From assembly GCA_039602395.1 (NCBI GenBank), contig JBCNJP010000027.1, forward strand, positions 38,449,841 through 38,513,840: a stretch of 64,000 nucleotides of DNA. Direction: 5' to 3'. Positions 45,801 to 56,595 of the stretch are shown here, in pieces. How positions within the stretch are numbered: the stretch's first letter is position 1; every line of letters begins with the position of its first letter. The DNA is from Deinandra increscens subsp. villosa (taxonomy: Eukaryota > Streptophyta > Magnoliopsida > Asterales > Asteraceae). A program made the position numbers and the translations under genes. The notes under the pieces were generated by a model. It was not told where the DNA came from. It saw only the letters and a list, made by a program, of their open reading frames with translations, and ran no database searches.

Positions 45801-46780
45801 CTTTTTTATGTGAAAAGCATCAAGTAACTGTGCCGGACATGGACAGTCCATATGTTTCTACTAACTATCGCCCACGTAAAAACGATCTTCACGTTACATT
45901 TGGGCATTATTACCGAGCTGATTTGTTTATATCCACATTGGATAAACAATTACATGAGTTGAATAGTAGATTCAGTGAGCACACAATGGAATTGTTATCT
46001 CTTAGTGCTAGTTTAGCTTCAAAAGAGATTAATGTTGAAGATATATGCCTTCTTGTGGAGAGATATTATCCTGGGGATTTTACAGAGCAGGAGAGGATTG
46101 GGTTGCAATATCAATTGGAGAATCTTAATATTGAAATGAAAAATAATATCAGGCTGAGTGGTGTATCAAATCTTCCAGATCTATGCAAAAATCTAGTGGA
46201 AACTCAGAAACGTGAGACGTACAATCTGGTTGATAGAGTGTGTCGACTTATCTTGACACTTCCGGTTTCAACTGCAACAACAGAGAGCGCATTTTCAGCA
46301 ATGAAGATATTCAAGACTCGTCTTCGCAATAAGATGTCGGATGAGTATCTCGCGGACAGCTTGGTGATTTACATAGAAAAAGAAATCGCTGAAAACTTTG
46401 ATTCAAATTCCATAATTGATGAATTCAAAGATCTTAAAGGTCGTCGGGCAGAATTGTGATTCTTATTCCAGGTGCATACCATTTTCCAAAGATCTTTGTT
46501 TGCTTTACAAATATCTAGTTTTCTAGTTTTCTATGTGTAAGCGACATTGCGACAATGCTTTTTTTTTTTAAATATTTGCTTACTTTAAAAATATGAAGAC
46601 TATTAACTACTAAGTATATATTTTATTGTTAGACTCGACACTCGACCCGACCCGAACAGACCCGAACCGAACCGGGTGGCCGACCCGAACCGGATGGTCG
46701 ACCCGAACATAGCGGTACGGATTTTTTTGGGGACCGAAACTTTTCGCCCCCCCAAACTGTTTTTTCAAGCTTCGCCATTG
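42894..46780 (+). mobile_element. hAT transposon with TTF-type transposase, decayed
   Basis: Ends CACAATGGCGCAGGTTG on the left and, as reverse complement, CAATGGCGAAGCTTG on the right. The target duplication is imperfect, TTTTTGGA / TTTTTGGT, and the left end carries two extra bases. Two C12 tracts (42936-42947, 43015-43026) lie near the left end. It inserted immediately beside the target duplication of the preceding MULE. It encodes a transposase pseudogene and belongs to the same terminal-sequence group as the MITE at 30869. Confidence 0.8.
43933..46459 (+). pseudogene. hAT transposase (zinc finger MYM-type 1-like), broken
   Basis: First part (43933-44440): a Lys-rich start 'MGKEKTIHPFFKRK', then a TTF-type finger region 'FQPSWFPVFPNWLEYS...CYCFLCYIF'. 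An A7 run at 44434-44440 appears to carry one extra base, so the protein continues in another frame ('KDCAFLKHTSTTQHRSALIF'). It goes through a DUF4371-like part ('YYCVMVDESRDESKKEQM', 'IRGQGYDGASNMR') to 'IHCFAHR', where a GT-AG intron (about 45178-45249) fits. The next exon has three stops (about 45277, 45372, 45440). From 45460 to 46459 it is open and ends with the hAT dimerisation domain ('RLILTLPVSTATTESAFSA', 'MKIFKTRLRNKM'). It cannot make full-length protein as it stands. Confidence 0.9.
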
Positions 46781-46914
46781 TTTTTGGTAGATTTTTTATA
46801 GTATCGTAAGCAACTACATCTATGTTTTAAATCTTTTACCCAAAAGATATGTATCACAGTAGTACTTGGTTATTTGTTAGGTCTCATTATTTTAAAAAAT
46901 ATCCAAGTTCAAAC

Positions 46915-47378
46915 CAATGTTTTAAAAACCGGGTTTTTAGTTGAACCGGAAAACCTTCCGGGACTGGTTCGACCGGTCGGACCGGTTAGGACCGGCTGGT
47001 TGAACCGGTTAGGGGATTTATATATTTTTTTTATAAAAATGCTAATAAACTTGTACACCCCAACAAAAGTAGTTAAAATACAAATATAATCCACTCAAAA
47101 ATAATATCAAATATGTATTTCATAAGAAAATATAAGTTTTAAAGTTTAAAAAATAATAAAAAATAAAATAAAAGTTAAAAAAATAAAAAAAAATAAAATA
47201 AATCAGAAAACCGGTTGAACCGGACCGGTTGAACCGGACCGGTTGAACCGGAAAAAACCGGAAAACCGGCCGGTCTAACCCGGTCCGGTTATTGCCAAAA
47301 AACCGGCCTCTAAAAAACCGGCCTTTAAAAAACCGGCTAGAGGACCGGATACCGGTCGAACCGGTTTTTAAAACACTG
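46915..47378. mobile_element. CCGGTT-rich hAT-like MITE (464 bp)
   Basis: Exact 8-bp duplication GTTCAAAC (46907-46914, 47379-47386). Ends CAATGTTTTAAAAACCGG on the left and CAGTGTTTTAAAAACCGG (reverse complement) on the right. Dense ACCGGTT/AACCGGA arrays near both ends; AT-rich centre. Same family as 33130-33791. Confidence 0.92.
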
Positions 47379-47386
47379 GTTCAAAC

Positions 47387-47990
47387 CCTATTTTTGAAGA
47401 AAAAAATATATAATTTTTTTTTGTTTTTCTTTATATTCTTCAATGCAAGATCCTTCTTCTTACGAATCTATATTTGAATTTCTTTTTTCTTAAATTTGAT
47501 TTGTAGCATTATTTCAACCCTTAGCTATGTATTCCTATTAAAATTTTATATTCAAAGCGTTTTAATATAGCGTTATTTCAACTGTTAGTTATGCATTAAT
47601 CCTATAATTTCATATTCAAACCATTTAAGTTATGTTCCTGGTTATACGTAGGTAATCTAAGTTTTTAGATTTTAGTTATAGTAATATAAGTTATATTTTC
47701 TAGCTTATATTAATACATTCATTAAAACCAAACTTTTGACTACAAAAAAGCAACTCCTTGGATTAGTTTTATTGTTTTGAAATTCCTATTGAGACCAAAT
47801 TTTAATAATGTAATGTTAATCCAAACTTTTTTATCAGTTACGAAATTTAACATTTCCTAAACCAATTTTGTTTCATTGATTTATTATACCAAGTCTAGCG
47901 TAACGTGCGACCCGGATTTAAACCTAGTATATTCAATTATTTATCTTTTGGAATACCATAGAATTAATTAATTAAGATATATATATATAT
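47387..47990. other. AT-rich spacer
   Basis: No gene. A degenerate internal duplication of about 70 bp at 47500-47640 ('agc-ttatttcaac', 'agttatg-atta') is visible. It ends in a TA microsatellite, the insertion site of the first foldback element. Confidence 0.4.
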
Positions 47991-47994
47991 ATAT

Positions 47995-48657
47995 AGGGGA
48001 AGGACCCTGTGAAAACACCATTTTTTTGTGAGAACTGGGTAAACAAATCTTAAAACCTGCATAACTTTTTCATACGTTAATATTTTTTTAAAAAATTTGC
48101 ACCAAAAGTCTTAAAATTATATTATCTTTAATCCTATAAAAGTTTTAAAAAACTTGACGCTTTTTTAATTTTTTTTAAATATTTTTTTGTGTGGTGCACA
48201 TGTGCATCACAAAAAAAACTCATACTTTTAGTATGAGTTAATATTTTTTTTTCTTAGTCGCACCATATGTCATATATTTTCATCATTTTTTTGTGTTTTT
48301 ATTGAATGATGCACATGTGCATCATACCACAAAAAACGCTCATACATGTGATATACATTAATAGTTTAAAAAGAAATTGCACCCTAAATCTTATAGTTGT
48401 GTTATCTTTAGATTTAAAGAAAAAAATAGTATTTTATAATTTTTTTTTAATTATATGATGCACATGTGCATCACACGGGAAAAAAACGTTCAGTTTTTTT
48501 TTTAATATTTTGCTCCAGATTTAAAGATAACGTAATTATAAGACTTTTGGCGCAAATTTTATGAAAAATCGTTAACGTATGAAAAAGTTACATGAGTTTT
48601 AATATGTGTTTTCGCAGTTTTCACAAAAAGATGTGTTTTCGCAGGATCCTAACCCTA
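47995..48657. mobile_element. foldback element 1
   Basis: Inserted in a TA tract. The left arm 'ggggaaggaccctgtgaaaa' pairs with the right arm 'ttcgcaggatcctaaccct', and the arms stay alignable for about 150 bp (shared 'catacgttaa', 'aaatttgc-ccaaaagtctt'). The interior has three perfect TGCACATGTGCA palindromes (48195, 48310, 48459). No ORF. Confidence 0.75.
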
Positions 48658-48674
48658 TATATATATATATATAT

Positions 48675-49448
48675 AGGGGAATGATCAAATAAAAACAAGA
48701 TGTTATTGCGAAAACACGAAAACAAATATTAAAACCTCTATAACTTCCCCATACGTTAATATTTTTTTTTAAAAATTTGCACAAAAAAATCTTAAAATTA
48801 TGTCACATTTAATTCTGGGAAAAAAATTAAACATATAAAATTTCGTGATTTTTTTATTATTGCACATGTGCAATAATACGTATTAATTATATTACACATG
48901 TGCAATATTAACAAAAAAACATTATATATTTTTTTAATTTTTTCAAGAATTAAAGATAACAGGATTATAAGATCTATGGTATAATTTTTTTTTTTCAAAA
49001 ATATTAACCTATGAAAAAGTTATAGAGGTTTTAATATTATTGCACATGTGCAATAATAATTTTTTATTGCACATGTGCAATAATAAAATTTTTTAAAAAA
49101 TATTGAATTTTTTTTAATTTTCTCCAGAATTAAAGATAACAAAATTATAAGATTTATAGTGTAATTTTTATAAAAAATTTTAACATATGAAAAAGTTATA
49201 AAGGTTTTAATATTATTGCATATGTGCAATAATAATAATAACAAAAATTATTGCACATGTGCAATAATAATTTTTAAAAAATTTTGATTTTTTTAAAATT
49301 TCTTCCAGAACTAAATATAACATAATTTTAAGGATTTTGGTGCAATTTTTTTTAAAAAAAATATTAACGTATGAAAAAGTTATAGAGGTTTTAATATTTG
49401 TTTTCGTGTTTTCGCAATAAAAGTTGTTTTCACATGATCCTTACCCTA
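48675..49448. mobile_element. foldback element 2, modular
   Basis: Also in a TA tract, 18 bp after element 1. Arms 'ggggaatgatcaaataaaaa' and (reverse complement) 'agggtaaggatcatgtgaaa' extend about 150 bp and share 'gcgaaaacacgaaaacaaat'. The interior consists of repeated modules ('aattaaagataac-a-attataaga' followed by a palindrome), with six TGCACATGTGCA-type palindromes (48861, 48893, 49041, 49068, 49217, 49252). No ORF. Confidence 0.78.
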
Positions 49449-50394
49449 TATATATATACATACATATATAGAGGAAGGGTAGAATGAAAACCACCATGAG
49501 TTGCGAAAACTTTAAAAACTAAATATGGACCTTTGATCATCATGATCTAATGGCTCAAATTTTATCTAGCATTTTTGATATATTTTATTTCATACTTTCT
49601 CATTATTTATTGTTGATAAGGGTATATGGGTAAAATTATCAAAAGTGCTTTTGTACTTTGTCTGGACTTTCTCTAACATCTAATCAAATTAACCTCAAGT
49701 CTCATATATTACTTTTACAAAGCTTCATTTTATTTTTTTCATCAGATCTTCCTTCATCCCAACCCACCTTTAGCCCAACCCAAACACTATCATATCTCAA
49801 ACAAGAATAAGAGTTAAATGGAGACATGGAAACGACTCGACCTATCATCCTCAACTTTTAACAAGTCACAAAACAAGGAGAGAAGCACTGGGTTCGCCAG
49901 AGTTCGGGACAGTCGTCGAAGTTCGTGACAGAACCCTAGCCGTTCAAGCCATCCTTCACCAAGGCAATGACGATGGCGCGGTTTTCAGATCTAAGTCATA
50001 GTCCTTCAACACCCGTGTTGGGTTCCATCTGAGTCCAACAACGGCGACGCGGTTTCTACGATGGCGGTTCGAAGGTGGTTCAGCATAGCTTGTCCGCGCA
50101 AAGAAGGTCGTCTGAATCTGGCCGTTTGAATCTAGATATAGAAGCAAAGTATTTCCGGGTTTGTTTTATTTCATTGTGTTATTTTGAGAAAGATGACTAA
50201 ATATTTTGAATGATTAATTTTTTTTGAATGACAACAATGAATGACTAGATATGTTTTAAATTTTTTAAATATCCACTTGTTGATTCCTTACAATGACTAA
50301 AATTTTAAATAGCCATTTATTGGTTGATATTTTATTTTATGGATTTGTAGATTTTGCAAAATATAGAATTCCACTTTCATGGATATGTGGATCT
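49449..50394. other. possible third foldback end and unclassified sequence
   Basis: 49470-49535 begins 'agaggaagggtagaatgaaa' in a TA context and carries 'gagttgcgaaaac', resembling the ends of the two foldback elements; no partner end was found. 49850-50150 is less AT-rich and looks like captured or former coding sequence, but no frame matches a family I know. Confidence 0.4.
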
Positions 50395-52427
50395 TGCTAT
50401 TGTAACATATGTAATATGTTAGTGATGTTACATCTGTAACATGTTTACATCTTATTATCTATTTGAATTACCTACATAGTTTTGGATGTATTTGTATATG
50501 TAATCCCCTTATACTTTCAACTAGAAACTAATTTATGTAACCTTTTCAACCACCAACTAATTTTTTTTACATTATAATTCATTACGAGTCTTTATTTTTT
50601 TATGTTATATATGTAAACTCTTTATTAAAAATTTAATTCATTACGAGTTCTTTACTTTTTAATTCATTAAGACCCTTAAAAAGGATGTTACATATTATCT
50701 ATGTAAATTTAAATGTGTAAACTCGTCCTCCATATGTAATTTTACGTATGTTTCATAACTAATGAACTTTTTTTTTGTAGGTGAATGCTTTTTTTTTTGT
50801 GTGTCAAAGATGAAGATGGTTCATCAAGAACCAAGCATAATACCTTTTATATTTTATTGTTACATCTTATGCTACATGCTTCATATTGTAATATTACATA
50901 TGTAAATTTACTTACGTATGTAATATGTTTTAATACAATCTGTATTTCTATGTAACTATTTGTTAATTTAGTTACATAATGATGTTGCATATGTTAATAT
51001 AACATGTTACATAAGAATTGAACATATGTAGCCTCGTAAAATATATTTTAATCGCATGTCTAAACAACGATGTTACCTACGTATGTAAATTTTCACATGT
51101 GTTACATATGGAATGTTATATATAATGACACATCTAATTTGTAAGTCATATCGCTACTAAACAATGATTTTACATATATAAATTTACTTATATATTTATG
51201 GAAATTCTTATCAGAATTTTTAACGATGTTATATAGGTAATTTTACATACGAAAGCATAATTAGCTTTTATTTATTTTTTTGTTAGCTTGTTGTATTTAT
51301 TATTAGATTGTCATAATTTTTTATTATTAGAAATATTCCAGCTCGTATTAAACATTTTTGTTACGTTTCATTTTGTTAAATTATTTTTTACCATTTTTAA
51401 TGATGTACTTTATAATCATACGTGGGAACATATGTAAATATCTAAATTGGTTCATATGTAACCATGAATGTCTTTTCCTTCTTGTTCTGTTAATATGTAA
51501 ATGTTCAGTATTTATTTATTAATTAATTTTCATACGTAAACAATTACGCTTTTTACATATGCATTTTAAGAGTCTATTTACAAATTTTAATATAAAACCT
51601 TATTGATTTTCATATGTAACAATTCTTATTTTTTAATATGCATTTTAATAGTTAATATATTACCTAGTTTATATGTAACAACGATTTTAGGAATTACACA
51701 CAACAATTCTTATTTTTTAATATGCATTTTACACATGTATCACACAATGGTATGTATTATATTAACATGCAAGTATTTTTAGGAATTACACACAGCTTCC
51801 CTTTCCATGCTTATACACATGTACTTTTTTATTAACCTCCCCCTTGTAAACCACTATAATTACGTATTTATCCTTACTAACTATTGTTTACATTATTTTT
51901 TAACCATATTTCTGGTATACATGGATACATATGTTAATATCTAAACTAGTTCATATGTAACCATGATTTGTATTTTCTATTTTAAATCCTTCATATGTAA
52001 ATGGTCAGTATTAATTTACTAATCAATTTCTAGATTTGCATTTTTTTTTAACAATCATTATTTTTACATATGCATTTTAATAGTTAATATATAACCTAGG
52101 TTATATGTAACAATAATTTTTAGTGACACTTACACGTAAATGCTCAAATGTTTACACACGTATTTATTTATTTAACAGTTTCCATACGTAATCAATTATG
52201 ATGTTCATATGTAACTCTTCTTATTTTACATATGAATTTTCAATTTTTTTTACAAATATAAATATATAGCGTAGTTCATATGTAACAATGAAGTTACTTT
52301 CACCTACATCCTTCATTTATTATTTTCATCCACCTTCCATATGTAACCCTTCTACTTTTTCCTTTGTATTTTTAAAGTTTTACATCAGTCAACTTTCAGT
52401 TGTTTACATTATTATTTACCATTTTTT

Positions 52428-52601
52428 ATGATCCATATTCCCTTTCATTTTTAGACTTTTTATGATGTAATCATTCTTATTTTACTTTGCATATTAAGAT
52501 TTTTTTAACACATTTATGATCCATATTCCCTTTCATTTTTAGACTTTTTATGATGTAATCATTCTTATTTTACTTTGCATATTAAGATTTTTCTAACACA
52601 T
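52428..52601. repeat. 87-bp tandem duplication
   Basis: Two nearly identical 87-bp units start at 52428 and 52515 ('tatgatccatattccctttc'); only one or two differences are visible, so the duplication is recent. Confidence 0.92.
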
Positions 52602-52858
52602 GTAAACGTATACCCGAGTTCATTTTTAACAATGTTTTTTGTTTCCCCTAAATTGTTCATGTAAATGCTAAATGATACATATGTATTTATTTAACAATTC
52701 TCATCCGTAACAAATTATCGTTTTCATACGTAACCAATTATGATTATCATATGTTAATATCTAAACCAGTTCATACGTAACCATGATTGTCTTTTCCTTT
52801 TAATTATTTCATATGTAAATAGTCAGTATTTATTTATTAATCAATTCCCATACGTAAC

Positions 52859-53243
52859 AACTTTATGTTTCTTAGATATGCATTTTTACAACCATTGTTT
52901 TACATATACTACTTAGGAGTAAATATACAAACTAGTTCATATGTAACAATGACTTTACACATGTATTTATTTATTTAACAATTTGTCATAGGTAACTAGT
53001 TATGATGTTCCATACATGTCTATTTTTCAAGTTAAATCAGTTCGTTTATATACATGTGCAACATTGAGCAAATACATATGAATAATGTAGGTGAAGGTAA
53101 CTAGTTACGTATGGAACATCATAACTAGTTACGTATGGAAAATTATTAAATAAATAAATATGCAATAGTTTGTATATTTACTCCTAAGTAGCATATGTAA
53201 AAAAAATGGTTGTAAAAAATGCATATCTAAGAAGCATAAAGTT
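52859..53243. repeat. inverted repeat (arms about 157 and 134 bp)
   Basis: Left arm 52859-53015 and right arm 53110-53243 are reverse complements with one indel. Shared stretches include 'ttagatatgcattttt', 'acttaggagtaaatatacaa' and 'aactagttatgatgttccat'. The right arm ends 16 bp before the truncated gypsy copy. Confidence 0.88.
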
Positions 53244-53259
53244 AAATTACCAGTGGGGG

Positions 53260-56259
53260 GAAGTACTCTCGATTCAGGGTGAAAAGGGAGGTACTGTCTC
53301 CGGAATCATATCTTACCTCAAGGCACAGAAGTACCTTCGGAAAGGACACGTGGCCGTTCTGGCAACGGTTACGGATCAAAGCCTCGTAGAGAAGAAAATT
53401 GAAGATTTTCTGATAGTTCGTGATTTCCCCGATGTATTCCCGGAAGAATTACCTGGTCTACCTCCACATAGACAAGTCGAGTTCGGAATCGACCTCATTC
53501 CCGGTGCAGCTCCAATTGCCCGAGCTCCGTACCGTTTGGCAGTGAACGAGTTACACGAGTTATCCACTCAACTGCAAGAGCTGTTAGATAAAGGTTTTAT
53601 CAGGCCTAGCTCATCGCCATGGGGCGCGCCAGTTTTATTCGTCAAGAAGAAAGATGGGACGTTCAGGATGTGCATAGATTACCGCGAGCTCAACAAAGTC
53701 ACTATCAAGAACCGATATCCTCTCCCTCGGATCGACGACCTCTTCGACCAACTGCAAGGATCCAGCTACTTCTCAAAAATTGACCTAAGGTCCGGGTATC
53801 ATCAACTCAGAGTCCGCGAGGAGGACATTTCAAAAACGGCTTTCAGGACGCGTTACGGTCATTACGAATTCCTAGTCATGCCTTTCGGCTTAACGAACGC
53901 ACCGGCGGTGTTCATGGACCTCATGAACCGCGTGTGCAAACCTTACCTGGATCAGTTCGTAATTGTTTTCATCGACGACATACTCGTTTACTCAAGGACG
54001 AAAGAAGAACACGAGGAACACCTGCGGTTAATACTAGAATTGTTAAGGAAGGAGCAACTCTACGCCAAATTCTCCAAATGTGACTTCTGGATCCGAGAAG
54101 TTCAATTTCTGGGCCACATCGTCAACGAGCAGGGTATTCATGTTGACCCAGCCAAAGTAGAGGCGATCAAGAATTGGTCTACACCACGAGCACCAACGGA
54201 AATTCGGCAATTTTTAGGGTTAGCGGGTTACTACCGTCGTTTTATTAAGGGATTCTCTCAGATAGCCCAACCGCTAACCGCTCTCACGCATAAAGGTGTT
54301 CAGTACCGATGGGGTGAAAAAGAAGAAACAGCTTTTCAGACTTTGAAAGAAAAACTTTGTACCGCGCCTGTATTATCCCTACCAGATGGTGTTGACGACT
54401 TCGAGGTCTATTGTGACGCTTCTCTCCAAGGACTTGGATGTGTTTTAATGCAAAGGGGTAAAGTCATCGCTTACGGGTCAAGACAGTTAAAGTCTCACGA
54501 AAAGAATTACACAACGCATGATCTGGAGTTAGGAGCTGTTGTATTCGCCTTAAAGTTTTGGAGACACTACCTGTATGGTACCAAGTGCACAATATTCACC
54601 GACCATAAAAGCCTCCAGCATATAATGGGACAGAAAGATCTCAACATGAGACAGCGTAGGTGGATCGAGGTGCTTAACGACTACGACTTGGCAATAAAGT
54701 ATCACCCGGGTAAGGCCAACGTTGTGGCCGATGCATTAAGCAGAAAAGAACATGCAAAACCTAGAAGGGTTCGAGCTCTACAACTCACGATTCATGCTGG
54801 GTTACCGGATAGACTTCGGGATGCCCAGAAGGAAGCTTTGAAAGGGGAAAACTATGAGTCTGAATCCTTAAATGGCATAGATGGAACTTCGGAGGTTAAG
54901 TCGGATGGACTCCGTTATTACAAGGATCGCATTTGGGTGCCTCTTCATGGAAATCTTCGAGAGCTGGTGATGGACGAAGCTCACAAGTCTCGATATTCGG
55001 TCCATCCCGGTTCGGATAAAATGTACCAAGATCTGAAAGGATTATACTGGTGGCCAAAGATGAAAGCCGACATTGCTACATACGTCAGTAAGTGCTTAAC
55101 ATGCTCAAAGGTCAAAGCAGAACATCGTAAACCTCCAGGATTACTGCAGCAACCGACGATTCCCGAATGGAAATGGGAGGAAATATCCATGGATTTCATC
55201 ACGGGACTGCCCCGTACGCCTCGTGGAAATGACATGATTTGGGTCATTGTGGATAGACTAACGAAATCCGCTCATTTCATAGCCCTCAAGGAAAATGACA
55301 AGACTGACAAGCTAGCACAAATCTACATTGACGAGATCGTCAAGCTCCACGGAGTACCCTTGTCTATTATCTCCGATCGAGACCCCAGATTTGCTTCACA
55401 CTTTTGGAGATCACTGCAATCAGCGTTAGGTACTCGCTTAGATATGAGCACCGCATACCATCCGCAGACAGATGGCCAAACTGAACGCACAATCCAGACT
55501 CTTGAGGATATGCTCCGAGCGTGTGTTATGGATTTTGGAAAGAACTGGGAAACTCACTTGGCATTGGTCGAATTCTCCTACAACAATAGCTACCATTCCA
55601 GTATTGGAGCCGCTCCCTTTGAGGCTCTCTATGGACGAAAGTGTAGATCACCGGTCTGTTGGGCTGAAGTCGGTGATAGCCAACTCACTGGACCGGAGAT
55701 GGTGTACGAAACGACAGAAAGAATTGTGCAAATCAGAAACCGTATGAAAGCCGCGAGAGACCGACAAAAGAGTTATGCAGACAAACGTAGAAGGCCATTA
55801 GAATTCGAGGTGGGCGACCGTGTACTGTTGAAAGTCTCGCCCTGGAAAGGTGTTGTGCGTTTTGGGAAGCGCGGGAAGTTAAACCCCCGCTACATAGGAC
55901 CTTTCCCGATAACAGAAAAGATTGGAACGGTGGCGTATCGTTTGGACTTGCCACCTGAGCTGGATGGGGTACACAACGTGTTTCACGTTTCTAACTTGAA
56001 GAAGTGTCTGGCTGATGACACTCTAGTGGTTCCACTCGAGGAGCTCCACATCGACGAGCAACTCCGATTTATAGAACAACCCGTTGAGATAATGGGACGC
56101 GAAGAAAAAGCATTGAAGCGAAGCAAGATCCCAATTGTCAAGGTCAGATGGCATTCAAAACGTGGACCGGAGTTCACGTGGGAACGGGAAGACCAGATGA
56201 GGAAGAAGTATCCTCACCTGTTCGACCAAACCTCCGCATCAACCCAAGGTACTAGCTAA
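53260..56259 (+). CDS. Ty3/gypsy pol, 5'-truncated copy (RT-RNase H-integrase-chromodomain)
   Basis: Open for about 1000 codons without a stop. It starts abruptly at the residues 'EVLSIQGEK' and lacks its gag, protease and 5' LTR; the same position in the full copy is 60520. RT carries 'PWGAPVLFVKKKDGTFRMCI' and 'VIVFIDDILVYSRT'; RNase H 'YCDASLQGLGCVLMQRG' and 'FTDHKSLQHI'; integrase the HH-CC finger ('HPGSDKMYQDL', 'CLTCSKVK') and core. The C-terminal part has 'HNVFHVSNLKKCLADDT' and a chromodomain-like 'VKVRWHSKRGPEFTWE'. Codons upstream of 53260 (from 53206) are fortuitous. It needs an upstream promoter to be expressed, so it is best seen as a fragment. Confidence 0.93.
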   Translation, partial: EVLSIQGEKGGTVSGIISYLKAQKYLRKGHVAVLATVTDQSLVEKKIEDFLIVRDFPDVFPEELPGLPPHRQVEFGIDLIPGAAPIARAPYRLAVNELHELSTQLQELLDKGFIRPSSSPWGAPVLFVKKKDGTFRMCIDYRELNKVTIKNRYPLPRIDDLFDQLQGSSYFSKIDLRSGYHQLRVREEDISKTAFRTRYGHYEFLVMPFGLTNAPAVFMDLMNRVCKPYLDQFVIVFIDDILVYSRTKEEHEEHLRLILELLRKEQLYAKFSKCDFWIREVQFLGHIVNEQGIHVDPAKVEAIKNWSTPRAPTEIRQFLGLAGYYRRFIKGFSQIAQPLTALTHKGVQYRWGEKEETAFQTLKEKLCTAPVLSLPDGVDDFEVYCDASLQGLGCVLMQRGKVIAYGSRQLKSHEKNYTTHDLELGAVVFALKFWRHYLYGTKCTIFTDHKSLQHIMGQKDLNMRQRRWIEVLNDYDLAIKYHPGKANVVADALSRKEHAKPRRVRALQLTIHAGLPDRLRDAQKEALKGENYESESLNGIDGTSEVKSDGLRYYKDRIWVPLHGNLRELVMDEAHKSRYSVHPGSDKMYQDLKGLYWWPKMKADIATYVSKCLTCSKVKAEHRKPPGLLQQPTIPEWKWEEISMDFITGLPRTPRGNDMIWVIVDRLTKSAHFIALKENDKTDKLAQIYIDEIVKLHGVPLSIISDRDPRFASHFWRSLQSALGTRLDMSTAYHPQTDGQTERTIQTLEDMLRACVMDFGKNWETHLALVEFSYNNSYHSSIGAAPFEALYGRKCRSPVCWAEVGDSQLTGPEMVYETTERIVQIRNRMKAARDRQKSYADKRRRPLEFEVGDRVLLKVSPWKGVVRFGKRGKLNPRYIGPFPITEKIGTVAYRLDLPPELDGVHNVFHVSNLKKCLADDTLVVPLEELHIDEQLRFIEQPVEIMGREEKALKRSKIPIVKVRWHSKRGPEFTWEREDQMRKKYPHLFDQTSASTQGTS

Positions 56260-56595
56260 TTTTCGGGACGAAAATTCCTTAACATGGGGAGGCTGTGACA
56301 ACTGTAACCTCCCAAGTTAACTCCGTTAAGTTTTTCCGTTAATTCCATTAGTTCCGTTAGGCAATCTCCGTTAGTCACATTACAAGTAGTAACTAATACT
56401 TAACTAGACCGGATACGTCCACGACCTTTGGTTGATCACCGAACCCGCCCATATGTGTTATATGATTTGTTACTTATTACCACTGTGTGAAGCAATGCAA
56501 CATGCTTATTTAATTAATTGTGCAAATTATGTGATTTATCGAGAAATCGTGTTTATCTTACTTAGAATGTAAAATTGACCCCTTTCTTGGTGGCC

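Larger units (their letters stand above)
50395..53245. repeat. region saturated with CATATGTAA / CATACGTAA motifs
   Basis: About 2.8 kb of very AT-rich DNA where TTACATATGTAA-type and 'catacgtaac' motifs recur dozens of times on both strands, often in phrases such as 'gttcatatgtaacaatga' and 'catatgtaaccatgattgt'. No ORF. It probably represents one degenerate non-coding repeat or transposon interior. Confidence 0.65.

Noticed and set aside
49956..50147. 63-codon frame on the - strand
   Set aside because: Short, no recognisable family; the local GC increase may mark a captured fragment, but coding cannot be shown.
53206..53259. Genuine N-terminus for the left gypsy pol
   Set aside because: These 18 codons come from the unrelated AT-rich repeat; homology to the full copy starts exactly at 53260.
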